Shown in pieces: positions 1-7,289 of a stretch of 8,744 nucleotides of DNA. The notes below the pieces were generated by a model. It saw only the letters and a program-made list of their open reading frames with translations. It had not been told where the DNA came from and searched no databases. Both the position numbers and the translations under genes were made by a program. This stretch comes from Bacillota bacterium (GTDB lineage: Bacteria; Bacillota; Clostridia; Lachnospirales; Lachnospiraceae): NCBI GenBank assembly GCA_023436765.1, contig JAEZHX010000195.1, positions 1 through 8,744 on the forward strand, given 5' to 3'. Each line of letters begins with the position of its first letter. Within the stretch, counting starts at the first letter, position 1.

Positions 1-1632
1 GCGTATGATGAGGTGTATCGGCTGGAAAATGACATTCATGAGCTTGAGGAGCAGCTGCAGCATTTGGAGGGGTTTGATTTAGAAAGAGCCTTGAAGAGAT
101 ATGGTGAGTTAATTCAAGCATTTGAACTAAAGGAAGGATATCATATCGGGGAAAAGCTAAACAGAGTCTGTAAGGGCTTGCATTTTGATGAGAAATTCCT
201 GGCTCAGGAATTTAATCACTTAAGTGGCGGCGAGAAAACCGTGGTTACACTTGGTAAGATCCTGATTGACATGCCTGAGATTTTGCTATTGGATGAACCT
301 ACAAACCATCTGGATATGGAGTCGGTGGAATGGCTGGAGGAATATCTTAAGAGCTATAAAGGGATTGTTATTGTGGTATCGCACGACAGATATTTTCTTG
401 ATCATGTTGTAACTAAAATAATTGAAATAGAAGACAAGGTAAGTGATACTTATATCGGAAACTATTCTGATTATATGATTCAGAAGGAGAATAAGGTCAG
501 GATACAATATGAGAACTATAAGGAACAGAATAAGAAGATAAATGAAATGGAACAGTCGGTCAAGCAGCTAAGAGACTGGGCAATGAAGGCTGATAATAAC
601 AAGTTCTTCAAAAGAGCGGCAAGTATTCAGATTAAACTGGATAAACTGGAGAAGGTTGATAAGCCCTCCATGAAGCAGAATATGAAGCTGGCCTTTCAAC
701 AGACAGAGCGATCCGGCAAGATAACCATTAAGGCTAGCAGGTTATCAAAAAGCTTTGCCCGAAAGTCCCTTTTCCATGATGCTGAAATGGAAGTCTATTA
801 TGGGGAGAGAGTGGCGTTAATAGGTCCTAACGGTTGTGGTAAGACTACATTTCTAAAAATGCTGTTGGGGGAGGAGCTGCCGGATTCCGGTACAGTACTG
901 TTAGGGGCACATGCTTTAACGGCTTATCTGCCGCAGACAGTAACGTTTCCAAATGAAGAGCTTACAGTGCTTGATTATTTCCGAGAGGACCTATTTATAC
1001 TTGAGGGAAAGGCCAGAGAGTATCTTGCCAGATTCATGTTTTATGGAGGTAATGTTTTTAAGAAAATTAAGCTTCTCTCTGGGGGAGAGAGACTTCGCCT
1101 AAAGCTAAGTAAGCTATTATTCAATGAGATTAATCTGTTGATACTGGATGAGCCGACGAACCATCTTGATACGAAATCTATTGAAAGTATGGAGGAGGCA
1201 TTGGCAGGGTTTAAGGGTACAATCTTTTTTATCTCCCATGACAGATATTTCATTAATAAAATGAGTGACAGAGTGATAGCGATTGAGCAGGGGACCTTTC
1301 ACAGCTATCTTGGCAATTATGACTATTATAAGAGTATCAAGGAAGTACAGAGTGAGCAGGTAGAAGAGGCTTGTAAGGCTAAGCCCGAGCAGCAGCATAA
1401 CAAGTCCAAGAATGACAGAAAGCGGGCGACGCCCCAGGGTGACAAGAAAGAAGCAGAAGCAGCAAAATTAGAGAACAGAATTAGAAATATTGAAAATACC
1501 TTGAGCGAGATAGAACTGCTGATGGCTGCCGCAGGGACGGATTATGAAGAGCTAAACAGGTTATTTGAACAGAAAGAGACCTTAAGCAAAGAACTGGAAG
1601 AAGCGATGGAAGTGTGGTTAAGCTTGAGCTAA
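1..1632 (+). CDS. ABC-F family ATP-binding protein, 5' end outside window
   Basis: The reading frame is open from the first base, so the start codon and about the first 100 residues, including the first Walker A, lie upstream; 543 codons remain. Numbered from base 1, the first ABC domain keeps its LSGGE signature (74-78), Walker B DEP (D98, E99) followed by TNHLD, and the SHDRYF switch (from 127). A charged helical linker (about 155-235) follows. The second ABC domain has Walker A GPNGCGKTT (275-283), LSGGE (359-363), Walker B (D383, E384) and a second SHDRYF. There are no membrane segments. The last ~75 residues are Lys/Glu-rich and look like a C-terminal coiled coil. Twin ABC domains without a membrane part, each with DEPTNHLD, define ABC-F: soluble ATPases that act on the ribosome as translation factors or antibiotic-resistance (ribosome protection) proteins. 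The subfamily, and so whether it confers resistance, cannot be decided here. Both catalytic glutamates are intact. The gene ends at TAA 1630-1632, just before a hairpin. Confidence 0.93.
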   Translation, partial: AYDEVYRLENDIHELEEQLQHLEGFDLERALKRYGELIQAFELKEGYHIGEKLNRVCKGLHFDEKFLAQEFNHLSGGEKTVVTLGKILIDMPEILLLDEPTNHLDMESVEWLEEYLKSYKGIVIVVSHDRYFLDHVVTKIIEIEDKVSDTYIGNYSDYMIQKENKVRIQYENYKEQNKKINEMEQSVKQLRDWAMKADNNKFFKRAASIQIKLDKLEKVDKPSMKQNMKLAFQQTERSGKITIKASRLSKSFARKSLFHDAEMEVYYGERVALIGPNGCGKTTFLKMLLGEELPDSGTVLLGAHALTAYLPQTVTFPNEELTVLDYFREDLFILEGKAREYLARFMFYGGNVFKKIKLLSGGERLRLKLSKLLFNEINLLILDEPTNHLDTKSIESMEEALAGFKGTIFFISHDRYFINKMSDRVIAIEQGTFHSYLGNYDYYKSIKEVQSEQVEEACKAKPEQQHNKSKNDRKRATPQGDKKEAEAAKLENRIRNIENTLSEIELLMAAAGTDYEELNRLFEQKETLSKELEEAMEVWLSLS

Positions 1633-1640
1633 AGGGTAGC

Positions 1641-1671
1641 AGTGGCATGAAATTATGCCACTAATTCTTTT
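1641..1671 (+). terminator. Rho-independent terminator after the ABC-F gene
   Basis: AGTGGCAT (1641-1648) pairs perfectly with ATGCCACT (1655-1662) across a 6-nt loop, followed by AATTCTTTT. It begins 9 nt after the ABC-F stop codon. The T tract is interrupted, so termination may be partial. Confidence 0.65.
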
Positions 1672-1673
1672 AC

Positions 1674-1778
1674 TATGCGGATAACGCCGACTCACTTCTA
1701 CAATTACATAACAAACCAGAGGGCTATGTCACCATCAAACCGGTGCCATAACCCTCTATATTGTTATGCGGATAACGC
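1674..1778. repeat. 14-bp direct repeat flanking an imperfect palindrome
   Basis: TATGCGGATAACGC occurs at 1674-1687 and again, identically, at 1765-1778. Between the copies lies a palindrome: AGAGGGCTATGTCACC (1718-1733) pairs with GGTGCCATAACCCTCT (1742-1757) with two mismatches and an 8-nt loop. Outer arms CATAACA (1707-1713) and TGTTATG (1762-1768) also pair. The second direct repeat runs into GGGAATCGAACC, which on the - strand reads like a tRNA T-loop, but its T-stem does not pair. No ORF covers the segment. It could be a small repeat element, a decayed integration footprint, or two tRNA 3'-end relics; the sequence alone does not decide. Confidence 0.6.
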
Positions 1779-1905
1779 GGGAATCGAACCATGGGAAATT
1801 CATGTTTCTCGGAAGTAACAAATTTAAGAATTAATAGATCAAATGTAATAATATTAGATAGTCCCAGACGCTAGACTTCATTGCCCAATTTATGCATGAA
1901 TAAAC
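1779..1905. other. Intergenic stretch upstream of the fbp promoter, no gene seen
   Basis: Together with the repeat before it and the leader after it, this belongs to a gap of about 450 bases between the ABC-F stop and the fbp start. This part is AT-rich, has no ORF with a ribosome binding site, and contains no recognisable riboswitch or RNA gene. Apart from the unpaired T-loop-like bases at its left edge, I see nothing functional here. Confidence 0.5.
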
Positions 1906-1934
1906 TTGAAATCAAGGTCCTTTTCAGCTATGAT
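1906..1934 (+). promoter_or_regulatory. Probable sigma-A promoter for fbp
   Basis: A -35 box TTGAAA (1906-1911) and a -10 box TATGAT (1929-1934) are separated by exactly 17 nt. Each matches the housekeeping consensus (TTGACA, TATAAT) at five of six positions. Transcription would start near 1941, giving a leader of about 147 nt before the preferred fbp start. No operator for a known regulator was recognised. Confidence 0.65.
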
Positions 1935-2074
1935 AATACAAGATACTTTTGGTATATACCATTGGTATGACAAGGGCAATGAAAACATTAAGATACCGAA
2001 AAATATAATTTTATTATGCTTTTCATAAATATTAAGAATCTCATATTTAATGGGAGACATTATATACAGCTGCA

Positions 2075-2081
2075 AAAGGAT
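2075..2081 (+). promoter_or_regulatory. Ribosome binding site that decides the fbp start
   Basis: AAAGGAT (2075-2081) sits 7 nt before ATG 2089. The in-frame ATG at 2050 has no purine-rich Shine-Dalgarno sequence upstream (the preceding bases are TCTCATATTTA), and ATG 2080 overlaps this site. This favours 2089 as the translation start. Confidence 0.6.
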
Positions 2082-2088
2082 GGATGAC

Positions 2089-4062
2089 ATGAATAATGAG
2101 ACGGATTTAAGATATCTATTACTATTATCAAAGCAATATCCAACAATTGATGATGCTTGTACAGAAGTAATCAATTTACAGGCTATTCTGAACCTACCAA
2201 AGGGAACTGAGCATTTTCTTTCTGATATCCATGGGGAGGATGAGGCGTTTAGCCATGTCCTTAGAAATGCTTCCGGAGTTATTAAAAGAAAGATAACGGA
2301 TTTGTATGGGAGGACACTTGAGCAAAAAGACATTAATTCGTTAGCGACGCTTGTTTATTATCCTAACCAAAAGCTGGAGTTAATTCATAAAGACGAAAAA
2401 AATCTTAATAATTGGTATCGGATTACATTATATCGTTTAATAGAGATTTGTAAATATACCTCTTCTAAGTATACACGATCAAAAGTTAGAAAAATGCTGC
2501 CCAAAGAATTTGCTTATATTATAGAAGAACTTCTTCATGAGCAGGCAGGAGCGGTGGATAAGGAAGAGTACTACAATGAAATCATTAACACGATTATCAA
2601 CATAGATAAAGCCGATGATTTTATCATTGCAATTTCGAATTTAATTCAACGAATGGCAATCGACCGTTTGCATATTATCGGAGATATCTACGACCGTGGA
2701 CCTGCGGCAGAAAAAGTGATGGATACATTACTGCATTATCACTCGGTTGATATCCAATGGGGCAACCATGATATTCTGTGGATGGCAGCGGCACTGGGAC
2801 ATGAGGCATGTATTGCTACAGTGATCCGTATTTGTGCCTGTTATTCCAATCTATCTACATTAGAAGATGGTTATGGCATTAATTTACTTCCTTTAGCAAC
2901 CTTTGCGATGGAATATTATAAGGCCGAAGAATGTGAAGATTTTAGGCCCAAGTCACAGAATAACAATTTATCTGAAAATGAAATGCGAATCATATCACAG
3001 ATGCATAAAGCTATCACAATGATACAATTCAAGCTGGAAGGATTACTGATTCAAACCCACCCGGAGTTTCATATGAATGACCGCCTTCTGCTTCATAGGA
3101 TCGACTATCCTAATCATACAATTACTGTGGAAGGAAGCACTTATCCGCTACGAAACGGTTATTTCCCTACAATTGATCCGGAAAATCCGTATGAGCTAAT
3201 TCCGGAAGAAATAGAAGTTTTGGAAAAGCTGAAAGATTCCTTTAAAAGAAGCGAAAAATTACAAACTCATATGGACTTTCTTGTTAAGAAGGGCAGTATG
3301 TATTTGACCTTTAATTCAAATTTACTTTATCATGGATGCATTCCTCTGAATGAGGATGCAAGCTTTGCTGAATTGAAGTTTGAAAATGATGGGCTCTGCT
3401 ACGGAGGAAAAGCACTGCTGGATCGTTTTGATTCACTGGTTAGAGAGGGATATTTAAATACGAGCAATATAGAACAGCAAAAATATGCTTCGGATATGAT
3501 GTGGTATTTATGGACGGGACCGTTATCACCGTTGTTTGGGAAAGATAAAATGGCAACCTTTGAGAGGTATTTTATTGAAGATAAAATACCTCATATAGAA
3601 AATATGAATACTTACTTTGAGAAAATAAATGATGAAAATGTTTGCTATAGGATCTTAGATGAATTTGGCTTGAATCCTGCAAAATCACATATCATAAACG
3701 GCCATGTTCCGGTGATAACAAAAAAGGGAGAAAGTCCGATTAAAGCGTCTGGGAAGCTGCTCGTAATTGATGGGGGCTTTTCCAGAGCATATCAAGCAAA
3801 GACCGGTATAGCCGGGTATACGTTAATCAACAATTCCTATGGATTGTCACTGGTATCTCATAACCCGTTTGAAAGTACGGAGAAGGCTATACAGGAAGAA
3901 AAAGATATTGTATCCACGAAGATGGTAGTGGAAAATGAAGTGTTACGAAAACATGTAGGAGATACTGACATTGGAAGTGAACTCAAATCCTCCATTCGTG
4001 ATTTGGAAAAGTTAATCGAAGCATATCGTAAGGGTAGAATCAAAGAGAATTCCAAAAGATAA
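2089..4062 (+). CDS. fbp: Fructose-1,6-bisphosphatase, class III
   Basis: This cytoplasmic enzyme hydrolyses fructose 1,6-bisphosphate to fructose 6-phosphate and phosphate, a committed gluconeogenic step. Class III is the Firmicutes form, built on a metallophosphoesterase-like fold. From the 2089 start it has 657 residues, normal for the class (about 640-670). The N-terminal stretch INLQAILNLPKGTEHFLSDI is typical of the family. Metal-site motifs are all present: DIHGE (D46, H48), GDIYDRG (198-204), GNHD (225-228) and NGHVP (537-541). An in-frame ATG at 2050 would add 13 residues but lacks a ribosome binding site. The gene has its own near-consensus promoter and a leader of about 147 nt, and is followed by a hairpin shared with convergent pepT. 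It appears monocistronic; neighbours are not gluconeogenic. Assignment is firm; start choice is moderately firm. Confidence 0.95.
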   Translation: MNNETDLRYLLLLSKQYPTIDDACTEVINLQAILNLPKGTEHFLSDIHGEDEAFSHVLRNASGVIKRKITDLYGRTLEQKDINSLATLVYYPNQKLELIHKDEKNLNNWYRITLYRLIEICKYTSSKYTRSKVRKMLPKEFAYIIEELLHEQAGAVDKEEYYNEIINTIINIDKADDFIIAISNLIQRMAIDRLHIIGDIYDRGPAAEKVMDTLLHYHSVDIQWGNHDILWMAAALGHEACIATVIRICACYSNLSTLEDGYGINLLPLATFAMEYYKAEECEDFRPKSQNNNLSENEMRIISQMHKAITMIQFKLEGLLIQTHPEFHMNDRLLLHRIDYPNHTITVEGSTYPLRNGYFPTIDPENPYELIPEEIEVLEKLKDSFKRSEKLQTHMDFLVKKGSMYLTFNSNLLYHGCIPLNEDASFAELKFENDGLCYGGKALLDRFDSLVREGYLNTSNIEQQKYASDMMWYLWTGPLSPLFGKDKMATFERYFIEDKIPHIENMNTYFEKINDENVCYRILDEFGLNPAKSHIINGHVPVITKKGESPIKASGKLLVIDGGFSRAYQAKTGIAGYTLINNSYGLSLVSHNPFESTEKAIQEEKDIVSTKMVVENEVLRKHVGDTDIGSELKSSIRDLEKLIEAYRKGRIKENSKR

Positions 4063-4132
4063 TAAACATGCAAACTTGAAAGTATAAGCTATTAATAAAT
4101 ATCAGGAAGATCCTGTTAGTATGTGAATCTAG

Positions 4133-4203
4133 TCTGAACAGATTATCGAGGAATACTTCCTGGCCATAGATCATAAGGATGCAAATGCTGCACAGCACTA
4201 TAT
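4133..4203 (+). pseudogene. Possible relic of a coding sequence between fbp and pepT
   Basis: In one + frame this stretch reads as protein-like sequence, including EEYFLAIDHKDANAAQHYIN, just after two in-frame stops (TGA and TAG) and with no ATG or ribosome binding site. The frame stays open through the following hairpin to TAG at 4265. The alternating hydrophobic/charged pattern resembles the first helix of small SnoaL/DUF4829-like domains, but that is only an impression from about 25 residues. It could equally be chance. It is listed as a possible broken gene end, not an expressed gene. Confidence 0.25.
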
Positions 4204-4245
4204 AAACGAGATACAATACCTTAAGCAGGGTATTGTATCTCGTTT
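4204..4245. terminator. Bidirectional hairpin terminator between fbp and pepT
   Basis: AAACGAGATACAATACC (4204-4220) and GGTATTGTATCTCGTTT (4229-4245) form a perfect 17-bp stem with loop TTAAGCAG. It lies 141 nt after the fbp stop and 41 nt after the pepT stop, so it can end both convergent transcripts. Flanking U tracts are short on both sides (CGTTTCTT on +, CGTTTATATA on -). Its core recurs almost unchanged at 8069-8097. Confidence 0.75.
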
Positions 4246-4286
4246 CTTGTGGAAAGCTTCTATATAGCAATTCGTGATATCAAATA

Positions 4287-5513
4287 TTATTGATCAGCAT
4301 ACTTTTCTGCCAGCTTGACCAGAAGCCCGACGCATTGATCCATCGCCTGAATACAAGCAAATTCTGTCTTGCCATGATGGTTATGGCTTCCTGTTCCAAG
4401 GTTAGGACAAGGCAGACCCATAAAGGATAATCTTGAGCCGTCGGTACCACCACGGACCGGTCGGCTGATCGGCGTTCCACCCATTTCCCGGATTGCCTCA
4501 TAGGCGGACTCAATCAGATGCCAGTGGGGTTTGATCTTTTCAGCCATATTGTAATAAGTGTCCTTGATCTCTACGCGGACGGTACCCTGTCCGTATTTTT
4601 CATTTAATCTGGCAGCAGCAGAATGTATAACCGCTTTCCTTTCATTAAGCTTATTAAGATCATGATCACGCAGGAGGTAATGCATTTTCGCAGTATCTAC
4701 GATACCCTCCAGGCGGTCCAGATGATAAAAGCCTTCGTAGGCTGTCGTATATTCAGGTCGTTCCTTCTCGGGTAAGAGGGCATTGAATTCCATCGCAAGC
4801 AGAGAGGCATTCACAAGCTTATCCTTAGCATCTCCGGTATGAATGCTGAACCCTTGAAGCAAGATATCTGCGGAAGCCGCATTAAAGGTCTCATACTCCA
4901 CTTCATGATAGGCAGCACCATCCACGGTATAAGCAAAATCCGCACCAAAGCGTTTTACATCAAATAGATCTGCACCCTTACCAATCTCCTCATCAGGAGT
5001 AAAGCCGATTTTGATTGTTCCATGCTTTATCTCCGGGTGATGGTATAGGGTTTCCGCCATCGTAAGAATCTCAGCAATACCGGCCTTATCATCCGCACCC
5101 AAAAGTGTAGTTCCGTCGGTAACCAATAAATCCTTTCCGATATAATTCTTCATAAAATCGAATTCTTCCGGATTAATCTTCACGTTATGTTCTTCATTCA
5201 GAACTATTAGCGACCCATCATAGTTCTCGATAATTCTCGTCTTAATATCAGCACACGGTACAGAGCTAACAACATCCATATGAGCAATAAAGCCAAGCAC
5301 GGAACCGGACCAATTCTCTATGTTAGCCTCTATCGTTCCGAATACATATCCATTCTCATCCAAGGCTGCATCTGCAATACCAAGGCTTTTCATCTCTTCA
5401 ACCAGAGCATTACCAAGTACCAGCTGCTCGGAGGTGCTGGGGTGTGTAATGCTCAGTTCATCCGAGGCAGTTGCAAATTCGGCATATTTGATTAGTCTTT
5501 CATACGCTCTCAT
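4287..5513 (-). CDS. pepT: Peptidase T (tripeptide aminopeptidase, M20B)
   Basis: This cytosolic zinc aminopeptidase removes the N-terminal residue from tripeptides. It is 408 residues, the usual PepT length, and the start is secured by AAGGAGG 7 nt upstream of ATG. The di-zinc site aligns with the known family pattern: H78 and D80 in AHMDVV, D141 in GADDKAG, E175/E176 in TPDEEIG (general base and ligand), D198 in TVDGA and H380 in NHHGKTEF. The RPVRGGTDGSRLS block (351-363), conserved in PepT, is also present. The N-terminal MRAYERLIKYAEFATASDEL is typical. The gene is convergent with fbp (shared hairpin) and divergent from the MATE gene across about 218 bases. No convincing promoter was found upstream. 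All catalytic residues are intact, so an active enzyme is expected; assignment is firm. Confidence 0.96.
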   Translation of the reverse strand: MRAYERLIKYAEFATASDELSITHPSTSEQLVLGNALVEEMKSLGIADAALDENGYVFGTIEANIENWSGSVLGFIAHMDVVSSVPCADIKTRIIENYDGSLIVLNEEHNVKINPEEFDFMKNYIGKDLLVTDGTTLLGADDKAGIAEILTMAETLYHHPEIKHGTIKIGFTPDEEIGKGADLFDVKRFGADFAYTVDGAAYHEVEYETFNAASADILLQGFSIHTGDAKDKLVNASLLAMEFNALLPEKERPEYTTAYEGFYHLDRLEGIVDTAKMHYLLRDHDLNKLNERKAVIHSAAARLNEKYGQGTVRVEIKDTYYNMAEKIKPHWHLIESAYEAIREMGGTPISRPVRGGTDGSRLSFMGLPCPNLGTGSHNHHGKTEFACIQAMDQCVGLLVKLAEKYADQ

Positions 5514-5520
5514 TCATAAA

Positions 5521-5527
5521 CCTCCTT
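5521..5527 (-). promoter_or_regulatory. Ribosome binding site of pepT
   Basis: On the - strand AAGGAGG ends 7 nt before the pepT ATG. It is a full-strength Shine-Dalgarno sequence and fixes the start. Confidence 0.85.
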
Positions 5528-5716
5528 ATTAATCGATGCTATTATTATTTCACATATGGATGATAAAAGCTAGTACTGATTAAGGATTATCACCACCAGC
5601 GTACCATTCTCTCTTATTGAAATCTAAGAAATTGTTTTCGTAAATAGGTAGAAATCATCGCTGGATTATGGTAAAGTTAATTTGTTTATTATTTTTGATA
5701 AAAAACGACATAAAGC

Positions 5717-5724
5717 AAAGGAAG
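5717..5724 (+). promoter_or_regulatory. Ribosome binding site of the MATE gene
   Basis: AAAGGAAG lies 7 nt before ATG 5732. A nearer ATG (5727) is out of frame and ends after two codons, so 5732 is the start. No clear -35/-10 pair was found in the divergent region before it. Confidence 0.7.
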
Positions 5725-5731
5725 CGATGAA

Positions 5732-7087
5732 ATGATACTTAAAAATAAGGATAAGGACATGTGTAACGGTCCTTTATTTGGCAAAATGGTTCTCTTTGCC
5801 CTGCCTATCATGGCGATGAATATTCTTCAGCTGATGTTTAATGCGGCAGATATGGTGGTTGTCGGAAAATTCTCCAGTAAGGAGGCATTGGCAGCAGTTG
5901 GTGCAACCAGTGCAATCATTAACCTGATTGTAAATTTATTCATGGGGTTATCGGCGGGAACCAGTGTCATAGTAGCCCAGAATTACGGTGCAGGACGGCG
6001 GGATGGAGCCAGTAGAGCTGCACATACGTCAATAGTCATAAGTATCATTGCTGGTATCCTTGTGATGGTGTTAGGTCTTTTATTATGCAACCCGCTATTA
6101 CTTATGACAGGTACTCCTAAGGACATCATTGACTTATCTGCGCTTTATATGAGGATTTATTTCTTAGGTCTTCCGGCCAGTATGATATACAACTTTGGCG
6201 CTGCGATACTGCGTGCTGTCGGTGACAGTCGTCGGCCTATGTACTATTTGTTGGCAGCGGGTATTGTAAATGTAATCTTGAACCTGTTTTTTGTCATAGT
6301 ACTGCATATGAGTGTGGATGGTGTAGCCTGGGCAACCGTTATATCTCAGTATCTATCGATGGTATTGGTGCTTTTGTGCCTTGTCCGTAATAAGGAGGAA
6401 TCCATTCGTCTGACTCTTAAGAAACTTTACATTGACAGTGAAAAACTGAAGCTGATTGTACAGATTGGTCTGCCTGCCGGATTGCAGGGGCTACTGTTCT
6501 CTATATCCAATGTATTGATTCAATCAGCCGTCAATTCCTTCGGTTCTCCCATGGTGGCAGCCGGCTCTGCGGCAGGAAATATAGAGGGATTTGTCGCCAC
6601 TCCCATGAATGCCTATTACAATGCGGCCATAACCTTTACCGGACAGAATATGGGAGCAAAAAAATATGTCAGGATAGATCAGATAGCAAAGATCTGTACA
6701 ATATTGATCATTGTTACGTGGATTGTTCTGGGTGGACTGACCATGTTATTCAGCAGGCCCTTGTTATCCATATTTACCTCGGATCCGGAGGTAATAAGGC
6801 TTGGCGTCATCCGGATTAATGTCCTGATGTTTGCATATTTTACCTGTGGCATCATGAATGTATATCCGGGTTTGACCCGTGGTATGGGCTTCTCCATCCT
6901 GCCGATGATCTGTACCTTGGTTGGAGCCTGCCTAATGCGTATCGTATGGCTGGCTACCTTTTTCGCTTGGTTCCCCACGGTCCTCATGCTTTATGCCTGC
7001 TATCCTATTACCTGGGCACTGGCGGGGATTGGCCAGGTGTTCAGCTTCTTCTATGCAAGGAGGAAGGTCAGGGAACGGGTGGAATAA
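5732..7087 (+). CDS. MATE family efflux transporter
   Basis: This integral membrane protein (451 residues, the usual MATE length) is expected to export cationic drugs or metabolites in exchange for Na+ or H+. The hydropathy pattern fits 12 membrane helices as two six-helix halves, with a charged loop (about 219-240) between them. The halves carry matching motifs, QNYGAG (83-88) and QNMGAK (305-310), reflecting the MATE internal repeat. Other family marks are D40 in the first helix (NAADMVVVGKF), AAILRAVGDSRRPM (157-170) and a second-half counterpart PGLTRGMGFS. The substrate cannot be told, and NorM, DinF and MepA types are not separated here. The gene diverges from pepT and has no operon partner. 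Its last codon and stop (GAATAA) fall inside a sequence resembling the 3' end of a tRNA on the opposite strand, which may mark an old junction just after the coding region. No truncation is evident. Confidence 0.93.
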   Translation: MILKNKDKDMCNGPLFGKMVLFALPIMAMNILQLMFNAADMVVVGKFSSKEALAAVGATSAIINLIVNLFMGLSAGTSVIVAQNYGAGRRDGASRAAHTSIVISIIAGILVMVLGLLLCNPLLLMTGTPKDIIDLSALYMRIYFLGLPASMIYNFGAAILRAVGDSRRPMYYLLAAGIVNVILNLFFVIVLHMSVDGVAWATVISQYLSMVLVLLCLVRNKEESIRLTLKKLYIDSEKLKLIVQIGLPAGLQGLLFSISNVLIQSAVNSFGSPMVAAGSAAGNIEGFVATPMNAYYNAAITFTGQNMGAKKYVRIDQIAKICTILIIVTWIVLGGLTMLFSRPLLSIFTSDPEVIRLGVIRINVLMFAYFTCGIMNVYPGLTRGMGFSILPMICTLVGACLMRIVWLATFFAWFPTVLMLYACYPITWALAGIGQVFSFFYARRKVRERVE

Positions 7088-7103
7088 GAGGACTCGAACC
7101 TCC
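7077..7103 (-). other. tRNA 3'-end-like remnant overlapping the MATE stop
   Basis: On the - strand, GGAGG-TTCGAGT-CCTCT (7103-7087) forms a complete T-arm: five pairs (one G-U) closing a canonical 7-nt T-loop. It is followed by TATTCCA (acceptor-strand length), C, and CC. No matching 5' acceptor (TGGAATA), D-arm or properly spaced anticodon arm lies upstream on that strand, so it is not an intact tRNA. It could be a relic or attachment-site footprint, or chance: T-loop consensus matches alone are expected about twice in a window this size, though a fully paired stem is rarer. Confidence 0.35.
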
Positions 7104-7271
7104 TCCACAAAACAGAAATCACAAGGTGGTGCTCCCTATATTGATAGAACAACCATTGATAATACAGAAAAATTTATGATACCGATAAGGATGGAGTCAC
7201 TGTAAAAGTTAAAAAATATTGTACAATTATTGATGACGATTGAGATGCAGTACCTTTACTAATGGGTATAT

Positions 7272-7278
7272 GAGGTGG
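7272..7278 (+). promoter_or_regulatory. Ribosome binding site that decides the hydrolase start
   Basis: GAGGTGG lies 11 nt before ATG 7290. The in-frame GTG at 7275 falls inside this site and has only weak GGG upstream, so ATG 7290, which begins a typical basic-then-hydrophobic leader, is preferred. Confidence 0.55.
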
Positions 7279-7289
7279 AATATGAAAAA

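Noticed and set aside
1779..1795. T-loop-like GGGAATCGAACC suggesting a tRNA on the - strand
   Set aside because: The T-stem pairs only two of five positions, and no acceptor 5' strand, D-arm or anticodon arm lies in the next 80 bases. T-loop consensus alone is expected about twice by chance here.
1890..2333. 147-codon frame on - overlapping the start of fbp
   Set aside because: It overlaps the well-supported fbp gene and its promoter, and has no family resemblance.
4280..4513. 77-codon frame on - inside the pepT 3' end
   Set aside because: It is the shadow of a firmly assigned gene in another frame, with no motifs of its own.
5596..5664. CCAGCG / CGCTGG inverted repeat in the pepT-MATE divergent region as an operator
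   Set aside because: Only six bases pair, about 57 nt apart, and neither a promoter nor a regulator gene supports it. Chance is sufficient.
5617..5692. Possible MATE promoters (TTGAAA at 5617, TATTAT at 5687)
   Set aside because: Neither box has a partner of acceptable quality at 16-18 nt.
6679..6987. 102-codon frame on - inside the MATE gene
   Set aside because: It is antisense to transmembrane coding sequence, has no ribosome binding site, and its composition is explained by the MATE codons.
7104..7132. TTGTGAT on the - strand as a His anticodon loop belonging to the T-arm remnant
   Set aside because: The spacing to the T-loop is 19 nt instead of about 15, and the flanking bases do not form an anticodon stem.
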